Assembly (NCBI GenBank): GCA_021299635.1
Contig: JAJTFA010000001.1
Coordinates: forward strand, 347,842-411,841
From: Sphingobacteriales bacterium
GTDB lineage: Bacteria > Bacteroidota > Bacteroidia > UKL13-3
DNA length: 64,000 bases
Direction: 5' to 3'
Position numbers and translations under genes: made by a program. The first letter of the stretch is position 1. Each line of letters starts with the position of its first letter. This document shows positions 18,275 to 27,889 of this stretch, piece after piece. The notes under the pieces are model-generated. The model did no database searches, was not told the origin of the DNA, and saw only the letters and a program-made list of their open reading frames with translations.

Positions 18275-20484
18275 ATATTAAAGATTTGTTTTTCGGGCAT
18301 CCATTTATAGGTTTTATCAAGTGGCTTTGGTTACTTGTTTTTGGCGGATTGCTTGCATTCTTGATATTCATTATAATGATAGCCATGGGCTGGTTTGGAG
18401 AGTTGCCTGCATTGGAGGAACTTGAAAATCCCAAAACTTTCCTGGCATCAGAAGTATATTCTGAAGATGGAGTGCTCTTGGGTAAATACTTTTTACAAAA
18501 CAGATCCAATACATCTTTTGACGACTTGAGTCCAAATCTGATAAACGCTTTGGTGGCTACAGAGGATATTCGTTTCTACAACCACTCAGGTATAGATTTT
18601 CGAGGCGCATCTTCCATTACTTTGTATGCTTTGATTGGCAAAAAACGTGGTGCCTCAACCATTACGCAACAACTCGCAAAGAATTTATTTCCTCGCAAGC
18701 GTTTTGATAATATTTTTTATAAAGCCACCACGAAATTAAAGGAATGGATAACGGCTGTGCGCATTGAGCAGCGCTATACCAAGGAAGAAATTATTACCAT
18801 GTATTTAAATACAGTTGAGTTTGGCGGAAATGCCTTTGGCATACGCTCTGCTGCAAAAGTTTTTTTTGGCAAAGCTCCACTCGAATTGAACGAGAATGAA
18901 GCAGCTATGTTGGTAGGCATGCTTAAAGGAATAACACGTTTTAACCCAATCCGAAATCCGGATAATGCCCTGAACAGACGCAATACGGTGCTTAACCAGA
19001 TGCGTAAGTACAGTTTTATATCTGATGTGATGTTTGATACCCTCTCCGAGAAACCCATTGAGCTAAGCTATCACGAAGACGACCACAATGAAGGGCCTGC
19101 ACCATATTTTAGGGAAGTACTCCGGCTTGAATTAATGGAATGGGCTGATGAGAATGGCTACAATCTTTATAAAGATGGTTTAAAAATTTATACCACCATT
19201 AACAGCAAATTACAACAATATGCAGAGCAAGCAGTATCGCGCCATATTAAAGAAATGCAGGGTAAATTTTATAGCCATTGGAAGGGCCGTACACCTTGGG
19301 GCGAATTGAAGGAACTGATTACCGCTGGTATGAAACGCAGTGACCGATACCGTGCGTTAAAAAGAGAAGGCAGGTCAGAAAAGCAAATTGAAAAGGCATT
19401 CAACACTCCAGTAAAGATGAAAATCTTTTCATGGAGCAGAGGAGAGGTTGATACAGTTATGTCTCCACTTGATTCCATAAAGTATTATAAGTATTTTATG
19501 CAATGCGGTTTTATGAGCATGGATCCGCGTACGGGTTATGTAAAGGCATGGGTAGGCGGAGTAAATCACAAGTACTTTAAATATGATCATGTAAATATTA
19601 ATGCCAAACGTCAGGTAGGCTCAACTTTTAAGCCCATTGTTTATACGCTGGCCATTGATAATGGTTGGAGCCCTTGTTTTAAAGCCCCTAACCAGCCGGT
19701 GGTATTTGAGGAGTTTGATAACTATTCGCCAAAAAATTCAGATGATAAGTATAATGATGCTGAAATGACCTTGTACAGAGGTTTGCAATTCTCTGTGAAT
19801 AATATTGTAATGTATCTGATGAAACAACTTGGCCCCAGCGGTCCACAGTCTGTTATCAATCTTGCAAGAAAAATGGGAATCAAGAGCAATCTTGAACCGT
19901 ACCCTGCCATTGCATTGGGTGTATTTGATATTTCTGTATATGAAATGGTGGGGGCATTTTCAACTTATGCCAATAAGGGTGTGTGGACCGAACCGGTTTA
20001 TATTACCCGTATCTTAGATAAAAACGGCAATGTAGTAAAGGAAGTTGTGCCACGCAGTGTAGAGGCTATGAGCGAGCAGACGGCATATATCATGGAAAAA
20101 ATGCTTGAACGGGTAACAGCGCATGGTACTGCAGCTAAAATTAAATATATGTATCAGGTTCCGGGTGCTGTAGGTGGTAAAACAGGTACCACACAAAATT
20201 ATAGCGATGGTTGGTTTATTGGGATTACACCAACATTAGTTAGTGGTTGCTGGACCGGATTTGAAGACCGTGCCATCCATTTCAGAAGCATGAATCTGGG
20301 TTCAGGTTCTGCAATGGCCATGCCCATTTATGGCTATTATATGCAAAACACAACCAAAGACAGTTCGGTATTTGAGTTAGTAAATGAATTTGAAGCACCT
20401 AAACAGCCTTTGAGTGTAGAGATAAATTGTAATGAATATGATCAACAACCTGATCAGAAAAAACTGGAATTGATTGAGGAGTGA
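18271..20484 (+). CDS. Class A penicillin-binding protein (PBP1a type)
   Basis: Bifunctional peptidoglycan glycosyltransferase and DD-transpeptidase (737 aa), anchored by one membrane helix at about residues 17-40. The GT51 domain has the catalytic Glu98 in ATEDIRFYNHSG and KRGASTITQQLAKN. The transpeptidase domain has all three motifs: SxxK in VGSTFKPIVY, SxN in FSVNN, and KTGTT. The start is GTG at 18271, overlapping the preceding TGA (GTGA), so it is translationally coupled to porW. It is convergent with the esterase gene, with 12 nt between them and no clear terminator. Confidence 0.95.
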   Translation: MNIKDLFFGHPFIGFIKWLWLLVFGGLLAFLIFIIMIAMGWFGELPALEELENPKTFLASEVYSEDGVLLGKYFLQNRSNTSFDDLSPNLINALVATEDIRFYNHSGIDFRGASSITLYALIGKKRGASTITQQLAKNLFPRKRFDNIFYKATTKLKEWITAVRIEQRYTKEEIITMYLNTVEFGGNAFGIRSAAKVFFGKAPLELNENEAAMLVGMLKGITRFNPIRNPDNALNRRNTVLNQMRKYSFISDVMFDTLSEKPIELSYHEDDHNEGPAPYFREVLRLELMEWADENGYNLYKDGLKIYTTINSKLQQYAEQAVSRHIKEMQGKFYSHWKGRTPWGELKELITAGMKRSDRYRALKREGRSEKQIEKAFNTPVKMKIFSWSRGEVDTVMSPLDSIKYYKYFMQCGFMSMDPRTGYVKAWVGGVNHKYFKYDHVNINAKRQVGSTFKPIVYTLAIDNGWSPCFKAPNQPVVFEEFDNYSPKNSDDKYNDAEMTLYRGLQFSVNNIVMYLMKQLGPSGPQSVINLARKMGIKSNLEPYPAIALGVFDISVYEMVGAFSTYANKGVWTEPVYITRILDKNGNVVKEVVPRSVEAMSEQTAYIMEKMLERVTAHGTAAKIKYMYQVPGAVGGKTGTTQNYSDGWFIGITPTLVSGCWTGFEDRAIHFRSMNLGSGSAMAMPIYGYYMQNTTKDSSVFELVNEFEAPKQPLSVEINCNEYDQQPDQKKLELIEE

Positions 20485-20496
20485 TTGCTGTTCTTA

Positions 20497-21654
20497 TTAT
20501 TGCAATGGATTTTTAACAATCTTTTTTCTTGTAACTCCGTTTTCTGTTTCTATAAGCAGGTAATAAACACCCGGTGTGATTTCACTTAGATCAAGACTGT
20601 TACTATTCCCGAAATAAATTGTTTTTCCTGTTGCATCAATTAGTTTAAATGGCATGGTATTATTAAACTTACTAAAATATACAAATCCATTGGTAGGATT
20701 GGGAAAGACAGACAATACTTCTGCAGGAATTTCTGTCTCACCTACTCCGGTATTGAGGCACCCTATTTTGTATTGCTTAAAAAATTCCCAGAGCAAATCA
20801 GTTGCATTTATTTGCGTAGACGCAGGATTATTATTTGGGTTACCACCCGGCCAGCTGTGTCCGCCATCTGTGGTACTGTAATGGTGATATTCAACCTTAC
20901 AACTGCAATTATGAATTTTTATAAAATCATAATTCAAACCTTTTCCGTTTACTATGGTATCTACCGACTGACAATTATTAAGTGCGCGCCAAATTTTCAT
21001 GGTTGAATCCTGAGAGGTCATGGAAACACCGGACGGACCTGTTCCTAAGCCACCGTTGTAAGGCACCTCATTATCTGCATAGGAATGAAAATGGATGATG
21101 GGTACTTTTCGGGTAGGATTGCAGGGAAAAAACATTTGTGAGCAGGCGTTTGGCGCAATTGCTGCAAAACGCTCACTTAATTCACATGCCAAACGATAAC
21201 ACAACATACCACCGTTAGACGATCCTGTTGCATATACGCTTAACGAATCAATCGAATAGCTTTTGAGTAATTCATTCAGCAAAGAGTTAACAAATCCAAC
21301 ATCATCTATATTCTGGTTCATTGCAGGTGGGCAGCATTTGCCGGCATTCCATGATCTGTTGTTGTTAAATACGGTTCCTTCCGGATAAACCACAATAAAC
21401 CCTGCACTGTCAGATTTCTGAGATAATTTTGATTGGAATGCAATCGCACCCCATCCTAATGATGCATTATTTGCTTGTCCACCATGAAAGCAAAATACAA
21501 GCGGATATTTTTTTGTTTGATTATATCCCACAGGTAAATGAGTCATGTAAGTGCGCCATCGGTTACCTACATAAATACTGTCGTATATGTTTTGACCTAT
21601 TGCAGAGGCTAGAAAAAAAGATAGATAAAAATAGATTAGTATTACTTTTCTCAT
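20497..21654 (-). CDS. Secreted esterase (PHB depolymerase/LpqC type) with T9SS sorting domain
   Basis: Predicted extracellular alpha/beta-hydrolase (385 aa) with a signal peptide (VILIYFYLSFFLASAIGQN). Catalytic features are an oxyanion motif FCFHGGQ near residue 55, the nucleophile elbow GSSNGG near 144 and the His in DGGHSWPGG near 270. Residues about 310-385 form a type A T9SS C-terminal domain (VLSVFPNPTNGFVYF, then LSEITPGVYYLLIETENG and TRKKIVK), so it is exported through the outer membrane by the type IX system. The family cleaves polyester or feruloyl esters; the substrate is not predictable here. Confidence 0.88.
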   Translation of the reverse strand: MRKVILIYFYLSFFLASAIGQNIYDSIYVGNRWRTYMTHLPVGYNQTKKYPLVFCFHGGQANNASLGWGAIAFQSKLSQKSDSAGFIVVYPEGTVFNNNRSWNAGKCCPPAMNQNIDDVGFVNSLLNELLKSYSIDSLSVYATGSSNGGMLCYRLACELSERFAAIAPNACSQMFFPCNPTRKVPIIHFHSYADNEVPYNGGLGTGPSGVSMTSQDSTMKIWRALNNCQSVDTIVNGKGLNYDFIKIHNCSCKVEYHHYSTTDGGHSWPGGNPNNNPASTQINATDLLWEFFKQYKIGCLNTGVGETEIPAEVLSVFPNPTNGFVYFSKFNNTMPFKLIDATGKTIYFGNSNSLDLSEITPGVYYLLIETENGVTRKKIVKNPLQ

Positions 21655-21789
21655 GCTGCATCTGATTAGTTAATATAATAAAGGTTTAATTGGTTTTATA
21701 GGTAATCGTACTTTTTGATCTCTAAAGTAAATAAATACTTGATTACTTTCAACATAGTAGGTCTCATCATAAGAGTATACCTAAATATT

Positions 21790-21797
21790 TAACTTTG
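21790..21797 (+). promoter_or_regulatory. Candidate -7 box upstream of the M3 oligopeptidase gene
   Basis: TAACTTTG is a perfect TAnnTTTG match in the 233-nt divergent gap 21655-21887, about 90 nt before the ATG at 21888. A second near-match TAAATTTA lies 5 nt before the ATG. The gap holds nothing else I can support, and no clear promoter for the esterase on the other strand. Confidence 0.35.
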
Positions 21798-21887
21798 ATT
21801 AACATCTATTCTACTTTAAAAATGAATCAGTGTTTTGATAATTTACTCGGCTAAAAATAGTAAAATCGCATACCTAAATTTACTGAT

Positions 21888-23591
21888 ATGATTGTAATCA
21901 AACAACGCAGGTTTTTGCCTGATAAATTAAAAGTTACCGGATGGGAAGCACTTGAGCCATATTTTAATCAATTGCTGCAACGCAAGATTGAATCGAAAGC
22001 GGACCTTGAAAACTGGCTAAAGGACCGAAGCGAGTTGGAGGCTTTTATAAGTGAGGACCTGGCATGGCGCTATGTGCGCATGACATGTGATACCAACAAT
22101 AAGGAGCTTGAGCAAGCCTATGTTTTTTTTGTTACTGAGATAGAGCCAAAGATTTCACCGCTCAATGATTTGCTCAACAAAAAACTGGTACAAAGCCCAT
22201 TCCTGGATGCATTGGATCATGATAAATATTTTATTTATCTGCGGGGAATAAAAAAGGAAATAGAAATTTTCAGGGAAGCCAATGTGCCACTTATGGCTGA
22301 AATAGCAACAGAGTCACAGAAATATGGAAGTATAATGGGTAGCCTTACTGTGAATATTGACGGAAAGGAACTCACCTTACAGCAGGCATCTAATTATCTG
22401 AAAAGTACCGATAGGGCAAAACGGGAAGAGGCGTTTACTAAAATAAATGATAAGCGTTTGCAGCATGCAGATGAATTGGATGGGTTGTTTAACCGCTTAC
22501 TCAAATTACGCCATCAGGTAGCGGTAAATGCCGGTTTTGATAATTACCGCGATTACATGTTTGCAGCAATGGGAAGGTTTGATTATACCCCTGCTGATTG
22601 TTTTGCTTTTCATGATGCCATTAAAACAGAAGTGGTGCCTTTGGTAAAAGCCTTTAATGAAAAGCGAAAAGCTGAGTTAGGATATGAATTGCGTCCGTGG
22701 GACTTGGAAGTAGATACCCAAAACAGACCTGCTCTTGAACCTTTTACGAGCGGTGCCGATCTATTGGATAAAACCATTGGCTGTTTTAAAAAAGTAGATG
22801 AATATTTTGCCTGGTGTATTGAAACCATGGATAATATGGAGCGACTTGATCTGGAGAGCAGGATTGGCAAAGCACCCGGAGGATATAACTACCCAATGGC
22901 TGAGACCAATGCGCCCTTCATTTTTATGAATGCAGCTTCCTCTACACGTGATGTAGAAACGATGGTGCACGAAGGAGGGCATGCTGTTCATTCTTTCCTA
23001 AGTAAAGATCTGGAATTGGCAGCGTTTAAAAATTGTCCGAGCGAAGTAGCCGAACTTGCCAGTATGAGTATGGAATTGCTTAGTTATGAAGGACAAGATG
23101 TGTTTTACAAAGAGCCATCGGATTTAAAACGTGCCAAGGAAGAACACCTGGAGGGTATTATTAAAATACTCCCATGGATTGCAACCATTGACAAATTTCA
23201 GCATTGGATTTATACCAATCCACAGCATACCACAGCAGAACGCAGGAAATACTGGATGGAGCTAAGTAAGGAGTTTGGTACAGGTATGGTTAATTGGATA
23301 GGACTGGAGCATATTCAGGCATGCACATGGCAAAAGCAACTACATTTGTTTGAGGTGCCTTTTTACTATATTGAATACGGAATGGCCCAGTTAGGTGCGC
23401 TTGCTGTTTGGCGCAACACACAACAAAATAAGGCAAATGCCATTGCACAATACAAACAAGCCCTTAGCTTAGGTTATACCAAACCCATTGGTGAAATATA
23501 CAAGGCAGCAGGCATTGAATTTAATTTTGGTGCAATTTATATACGCGAGTTAATGGCTTTTGTAAAGTCAGAACTCAATAAATTAATCTAA
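21888..23591 (+). CDS. M3 family oligoendopeptidase (PepF-like)
   Basis: Cytosolic zinc peptidase (567 aa) of family M3, degrading short peptides. The zinc motif HEGGH spans residues 361-365 in MVHEGGHAVHSFL; the third ligand is expected about 25 residues on in ELASMSMELL. The length and conserved PGGYNYPMAETNAPFIFMN segment fit the M3 oligoendopeptidase group. No signal peptide. It stands alone, 50 nt before the FAH gene. Confidence 0.92.
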   Translation: MIVIKQRRFLPDKLKVTGWEALEPYFNQLLQRKIESKADLENWLKDRSELEAFISEDLAWRYVRMTCDTNNKELEQAYVFFVTEIEPKISPLNDLLNKKLVQSPFLDALDHDKYFIYLRGIKKEIEIFREANVPLMAEIATESQKYGSIMGSLTVNIDGKELTLQQASNYLKSTDRAKREEAFTKINDKRLQHADELDGLFNRLLKLRHQVAVNAGFDNYRDYMFAAMGRFDYTPADCFAFHDAIKTEVVPLVKAFNEKRKAELGYELRPWDLEVDTQNRPALEPFTSGADLLDKTIGCFKKVDEYFAWCIETMDNMERLDLESRIGKAPGGYNYPMAETNAPFIFMNAASSTRDVETMVHEGGHAVHSFLSKDLELAAFKNCPSEVAELASMSMELLSYEGQDVFYKEPSDLKRAKEEHLEGIIKILPWIATIDKFQHWIYTNPQHTTAERRKYWMELSKEFGTGMVNWIGLEHIQACTWQKQLHLFEVPFYYIEYGMAQLGALAVWRNTQQNKANAIAQYKQALSLGYTKPIGEIYKAAGIEFNFGAIYIRELMAFVKSELNKLI

Positions 23592-23641
23592 TAGTTATTG
23601 AAGCATTGTAATTGGATAATTATTAATTCAAATATTAAGTC

Positions 23642-24250
23642 ATGAAGATATTATGCGTAGGTCGTAACTACACCGAACATGCCAAAGAGTTAGGCAATGC
23701 AGTTCCAGAGAGTCCCGTTATTTTTAGTAAGCCTGATACTGCTCTCATTAAAAACAATGAACCATTTTATTTGCCTGATTTCAGTAATGATGTGCACCAC
23801 GAAGTTGAATTGGTTATCAGAATAAATAAAATGGGTAAGCAGATTCAGGAAAAATTTGCACGTAATTATTTTAATGAAATTGGCTTAGGCATTGATTTTA
23901 CTGCACGCGATTTACAGCTAAATCTTAAAGAAAAAGGCTTGCCTTGGGAATTGGCAAAAGCATTTGATGGTTCTGCTCCTTTAGGCAATTTTATACCTGC
24001 AGATGAAATTGATTTACGTGATATAGCTTTTTCGTTAACAAAAAATGGAAATACGGTTCAGAGTGGACATACTTCTCAAATGATTTTCTCTTTTGAAAAA
24101 ATTGTGAGTTTTGTTTCGCAATATTTTACGCTAAAGGTAGGCGATTTAATTTATACAGGAACACCGGCCGGAGTTGGCAAGGTTAACATAGGCGATAAGT
24201 TGGAAGGTTTTATTGGCGATAAGTTAATGCTGAGCTGTGAAGTTAAATAG
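23642..24250 (+). CDS. Fumarylacetoacetate hydrolase family protein
   Basis: Short FAH-fold enzyme (202 aa), the size of acylpyruvases and hydroxyhepta-dienedioate isomerases acting on beta-diketo or oxaloacetate-like acids. Metal ligands are visible: two Glu in HHEVELVIRI (residues about 43-52) and the Asp in LGIDFTARD near 80. The C-terminal signature GDLIYTGTPAGVGKVNIGD is intact. It begins a short operon: the M23 gene follows after 5 nt. The exact substrate is uncertain. Confidence 0.9.
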   Translation: MKILCVGRNYTEHAKELGNAVPESPVIFSKPDTALIKNNEPFYLPDFSNDVHHEVELVIRINKMGKQIQEKFARNYFNEIGLGIDFTARDLQLNLKEKGLPWELAKAFDGSAPLGNFIPADEIDLRDIAFSLTKNGNTVQSGHTSQMIFSFEKIVSFVSQYFTLKVGDLIYTGTPAGVGKVNIGDKLEGFIGDKLMLSCEVK

Positions 24251-24255
24251 GTGTA

Positions 24256-25986
24256 ATGAAAACATACATTAAATATATTGCCTATTATCACCTGTTATTG
24301 CTTCTTTACCCGTTTGCAATTTATGCGCAACCATTATCTCTAGATTATTTCCGGTCTCCTATGGATACCCCAATGATTCTCAGTGCGCCATTCGGGTCGT
24401 TGCGTGATAATCATTTTCACAGTGGCATGGATATCAGAACCAATGAAAAAATCGGCTTGCCTGTATATGCAGTTGCCGATGGTTTTATTTCCAGAATTAA
24501 ATATTCAGCAGTGGGATATGGCAAAGCAATTTATATTGATCATCCAAACGGGTACACCAGCGTTTATGGACACTTGAATGAGGCAAACGGAGTAATTGGT
24601 GCCTATATCAAGCGTTATCAGTATGAGCAGGAACAATTTGAGTTCGATCATTTCCCTGGCAAAAACAGGTTGCCCGTTAAAAAAGGTGATACGATTGGTT
24701 GGAGTGGGAATTCAGGCACTTCTACGGGTCCACATTTGCATTTTGAAATCAGAGATACACGCACCGAGGAGCCTATGCATCCTCAGTTATTTGGTATACC
24801 CGCAGTTGATTTATTCGCACCTGCATTTAAAAGTGTTCATCTGTACAATCTGAAACCAAACCGTCCTGAATTGCTTCTGAGTATTAGCGCACAGGGTAAT
24901 AAATGGATTCAAACCGATAGCGGATCGTTTTATACTGATACACTAGTTGTTCCTGCACAAACCATTGGAATTGGGACAGAGGCAGTTGATTTTATGGATA
25001 ACAACACCCGTGCATACAGTATATATGGCCTTGAACTTCAAATAGACAATACACGCTACTTTGAATTTAAGCTCACCCGTTTTGCTTTTGATGATACACG
25101 TTGTGTCAATGTACATATCGATTACCCTTCGTATAAGCTACAAAATGTGCGCTACCAGAAATTATTTTTAGATGATGGAAATAGCATCTCTCTCTATCCT
25201 TTTAAAAGAAGTAAAGGAAGATTTGTTTTCAAGGACACGTCACCACATTTATTTAAGCTAACCTGCAGGGATTTTTCAGGTAATACTTCAATTGTATGTG
25301 TTTATGTTCGATCAACGAGGCAGGATGCAACCAATACGGCTGCCAATGGCAGTAATGTTTCATCAATTATTTACCCTCGAAGGAGTCAGAATTTTTCTGC
25401 ACCGGGTTTCAAGGCTGAATTTATGCCCTCAAGTTTGTATGATACCTTGTATTTACAATATAGCAAACAACCCATGCATGCCGGCTTATTATCTGATATT
25501 CATGTTTTACCACATGAATCAGTTCCTCTGCACAAAGGCATAGCTATTGCCATACAAGCCGATTCCATACCTGAACGGCTAAAGACAAAATTATCAATCG
25601 GAACCTACAATAAATCAGGTATTGTGCGCTCAGCCGGAGGTGGTTTTGAAAATGGTTGGGTAAGCTGTAAAACAAATCAGTTTGGTTCCTTTTTTATTAT
25701 AGCCGATACAGTCTCACCTTCAATAAAACCAATTAATATAATTGCCGGCAGTATTGCAGATAGTGCAAGTATTAAAATAAAAGTGGAGGATATGCTTTCG
25801 GGCATATGCTGTTATAAAGGATTGATAAATGGCAGATGGGTATTGTTTGAGTATGATGCTAAAAATGATTTGCTTGAATATTTTTTTGATGAACATACGC
25901 CTGAAGCAAAACTTGATCTCGATTTAACTGTTTGGGATAAAAAAGGAAATTCATCAACCTATAAAACCAGCATTAAAAGAAAATGA
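24256..25986 (+). CDS. Periplasmic M23 peptidase with C-terminal extension
   Basis: Secreted LytM-type protein (576 aa) with a signal peptide ending near FAIYAQP. The M23 domain is N-terminal (about residues 35-180) with a complete zinc set: HFHSGMDIR and TGPHLHFEIRD. About 390 further residues of mainly beta character follow, which I cannot assign; the C-terminus resembles an Ig-like fold (DLDLTVWDKKGNSSTY). This layout is common among Bacteroidota M23 proteins. It shares 4 nt (ATGA) with the bcp start. Confidence 0.9.
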   Translation: MKTYIKYIAYYHLLLLLYPFAIYAQPLSLDYFRSPMDTPMILSAPFGSLRDNHFHSGMDIRTNEKIGLPVYAVADGFISRIKYSAVGYGKAIYIDHPNGYTSVYGHLNEANGVIGAYIKRYQYEQEQFEFDHFPGKNRLPVKKGDTIGWSGNSGTSTGPHLHFEIRDTRTEEPMHPQLFGIPAVDLFAPAFKSVHLYNLKPNRPELLLSISAQGNKWIQTDSGSFYTDTLVVPAQTIGIGTEAVDFMDNNTRAYSIYGLELQIDNTRYFEFKLTRFAFDDTRCVNVHIDYPSYKLQNVRYQKLFLDDGNSISLYPFKRSKGRFVFKDTSPHLFKLTCRDFSGNTSIVCVYVRSTRQDATNTAANGSNVSSIIYPRRSQNFSAPGFKAEFMPSSLYDTLYLQYSKQPMHAGLLSDIHVLPHESVPLHKGIAIAIQADSIPERLKTKLSIGTYNKSGIVRSAGGGFENGWVSCKTNQFGSFFIIADTVSPSIKPINIIAGSIADSASIKIKVEDMLSGICCYKGLINGRWVLFEYDAKNDLLEYFFDEHTPEAKLDLDLTVWDKKGNSSTYKTSIKRK

Positions 25987-26432
25987 CAACTTTAACACAA
26001 GGTAAAAAAGCTCCCGCCTTTAAGGGAGTAAACCAAAAGAACGAAACGGTATCATTAAAAGATTTTGCCGGTAAAAAACTGGTTCTGTATTTTTATCCGA
26101 AGGATGATACTCCCGGTTGCACAGCGGAGGCCTGTAGTTTAAGAGACCATTACAGTTCATTTCTTAAAAAAGGATATGCTATTTTAGGTGTAAGTCCGGA
26201 TAGTCCTACCAAGCATCAAAAATTTATAACCAAGTATAGTCTGCCTTTTTCTCTGTTGGCCGATGAAGACCATGCTATAGCAGAAGCTTATGGTGTTTGG
26301 GCTGAGAAATCAATGTATGGCAGAAAGTATATGGGCATTGTGCGTACTACATTTGTTATAGATGAAACCGGTAAGATTGAGCATATCATCGATAAGGTGA
26401 ATACTGCTGATCACGCCAGCCAGATTCTTTAA
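25983..26432 (+). CDS. bcp: Thioredoxin-dependent thiol peroxidase (Bcp/PrxQ)
   Basis: Peroxiredoxin (149 aa) that reduces peroxides using thioredoxin. The active site DDTPGCTAEACSLRD has the peroxidatic Cys at residue 45 and a resolving Cys five residues later, the PrxQ arrangement. The rest (VSPDSPTKHQKFITKYSLPF) is standard. The start overlaps the M23 stop. Its stop overlaps the stop of the convergent sulfatase-like gene by 4 nt, leaving no room for a terminator. Confidence 0.95.
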   Translation: MTTLTQGKKAPAFKGVNQKNETVSLKDFAGKKLVLYFYPKDDTPGCTAEACSLRDHYSSFLKKGYAILGVSPDSPTKHQKFITKYSLPFSLLADEDHAIAEAYGVWAEKSMYGRKYMGIVRTTFVIDETGKIEHIIDKVNTADHASQIL

Positions 26433-27889
26433 AAAAGCTGTGTATCGGGCAATAATTTACATGTAGCCCCCAGATACTGATTGCTTATAACACGAAAACT
26501 GTTTACAGGCGAAATACTGTCATACAGTTGTGTGTAGTTTTTATCATAAAAGTAATATGCGTTCAGGTTTTTATACGGCCCTCCTGCTTTCTGATAGGCC
26601 TCATACCAGTTTCCTCTGTTAAACTTAGGTAAACGCAAACCATGGTCGCCTTCCAGTACAACAATCTTTTTTCGGTTACTCTTATTGATCGTTGTAACCA
26701 TATCTCGAATTACCTGTCTGGTATAGGCAACCTGCTGTAAATAATTTTTTACATAATCAGGGTCTTTTTTGCTATGGTAAAGTTTTGCAGGTCTGATGCT
26801 TCCATCTTCCCTAAAAACAAATGGATGGTGTGGCAATACCAAATGCAGATAGGTAAATATAGGCTGTGTTTCTTTATTTGCTGGTGTTAAGGCGTCATCA
26901 ATCAGTTGATATAACTGTTTGGCATGCCTTTGTGAGTTAAGTGTTTCATAGGCAATATTTATTTGATTAATGAGACTTTGCGAAAAGTAAAAGTGAAAGG
27001 CCGAATGTTCGAAAAATTTAAAATGTTTAGTGGGGTGATTTGTAAAATCAAACAGGGAATAATTGCGAATGTTATAGCCGTATTTCTCTAGTATGGTTAT
27101 AAGGGTATTATTCTTCATTGCTGCAATCCCCAGAGGATTATCATCAGGGAAAGTAACCTTCGTTAATGCATGAAAATAATTCATTTGTAGGGCAGAGGCA
27201 ATTGAAAAAACAGTTTGTGAGTAGTTGCTTTTACTATTGTTAGCAATGTAAAAACCTTCATCTGTTAAAAAACTATCCAGTTTTGTGTTGTCAAATTGAA
27301 AGTGATCTTTCATTCCCTCAGTGCTCATGTGCTCATCCAGGACAATCAAGTAAATATCAGGAAGAGAATCTTGCGGAATCTTATGTTTAATGCTCACCTC
27401 ATTACCCTTTGCATAACTTATAGGAGGCTTTCTGGTTATTTCCATGTATACAATCTTACCAGTATCTACCAGTATCAAGATTAGAAAAAGAAGATTCAAA
27501 TACGATGCGATTTTTTGTAACTGCGCTTCCTGTTTTTTCTTTATATAGATAACAGATATCCAGAAAATGAGCGCAATAATACCCAGCATATAAACAGATG
27601 AAAAGCGGATATGTGTAATTTTAATGAATACGCTATGGTTAAAATTAAAGTACATCACCAACCATATTGCTAAGCATAACGCCACTGAAGCTTTTATAGA
27701 TGAATGTAAGAAGCGGGTTAGCACAATCTGGCAAATTCCTGTTATGATCATGGCAGCAATAAAATAAATGGCTACACTTGGTGTCTTCAGCCAATCAAGG
27801 TAAATACTGAATCCGTGAATAAAGAAAAACGCAATAAAGAGCCAGTGAGCCAGCCAGTATTTAGAAAAGTATTCAACCAGTTTTCTCAT
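26429..27889 (-). CDS. Membrane sulfatase/alkaline-phosphatase superfamily protein
   Basis: Inner-membrane enzyme (486 aa) of the alkaline-phosphatase superfamily, related to phosphoethanolamine and phosphoglycerol transferases. Five hydrophobic helices fill residues about 12-155. The periplasmic domain begins with a metal-site Asp in PDIYLIVLDEH, a likely Thr nucleophile in NYSQTVFSIASAL, and the Asp-His pair in VVLEGDHGLR. It is the last gene of a coupled trio: its ATG overlaps the methyltransferase stop by 4 nt. The substrate is unknown; modification of a surface glycan or lipid is an inference from the family. Confidence 0.82.
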   Translation of the reverse strand: MRKLVEYFSKYWLAHWLFIAFFFIHGFSIYLDWLKTPSVAIYFIAAMIITGICQIVLTRFLHSSIKASVALCLAIWLVMYFNFNHSVFIKITHIRFSSVYMLGIIALIFWISVIYIKKKQEAQLQKIASYLNLLFLILILVDTGKIVYMEITRKPPISYAKGNEVSIKHKIPQDSLPDIYLIVLDEHMSTEGMKDHFQFDNTKLDSFLTDEGFYIANNSKSNYSQTVFSIASALQMNYFHALTKVTFPDDNPLGIAAMKNNTLITILEKYGYNIRNYSLFDFTNHPTKHFKFFEHSAFHFYFSQSLINQINIAYETLNSQRHAKQLYQLIDDALTPANKETQPIFTYLHLVLPHHPFVFREDGSIRPAKLYHSKKDPDYVKNYLQQVAYTRQVIRDMVTTINKSNRKKIVVLEGDHGLRLPKFNRGNWYEAYQKAGGPYKNLNAYYFYDKNYTQLYDSISPVNSFRVISNQYLGATCKLLPDTQLF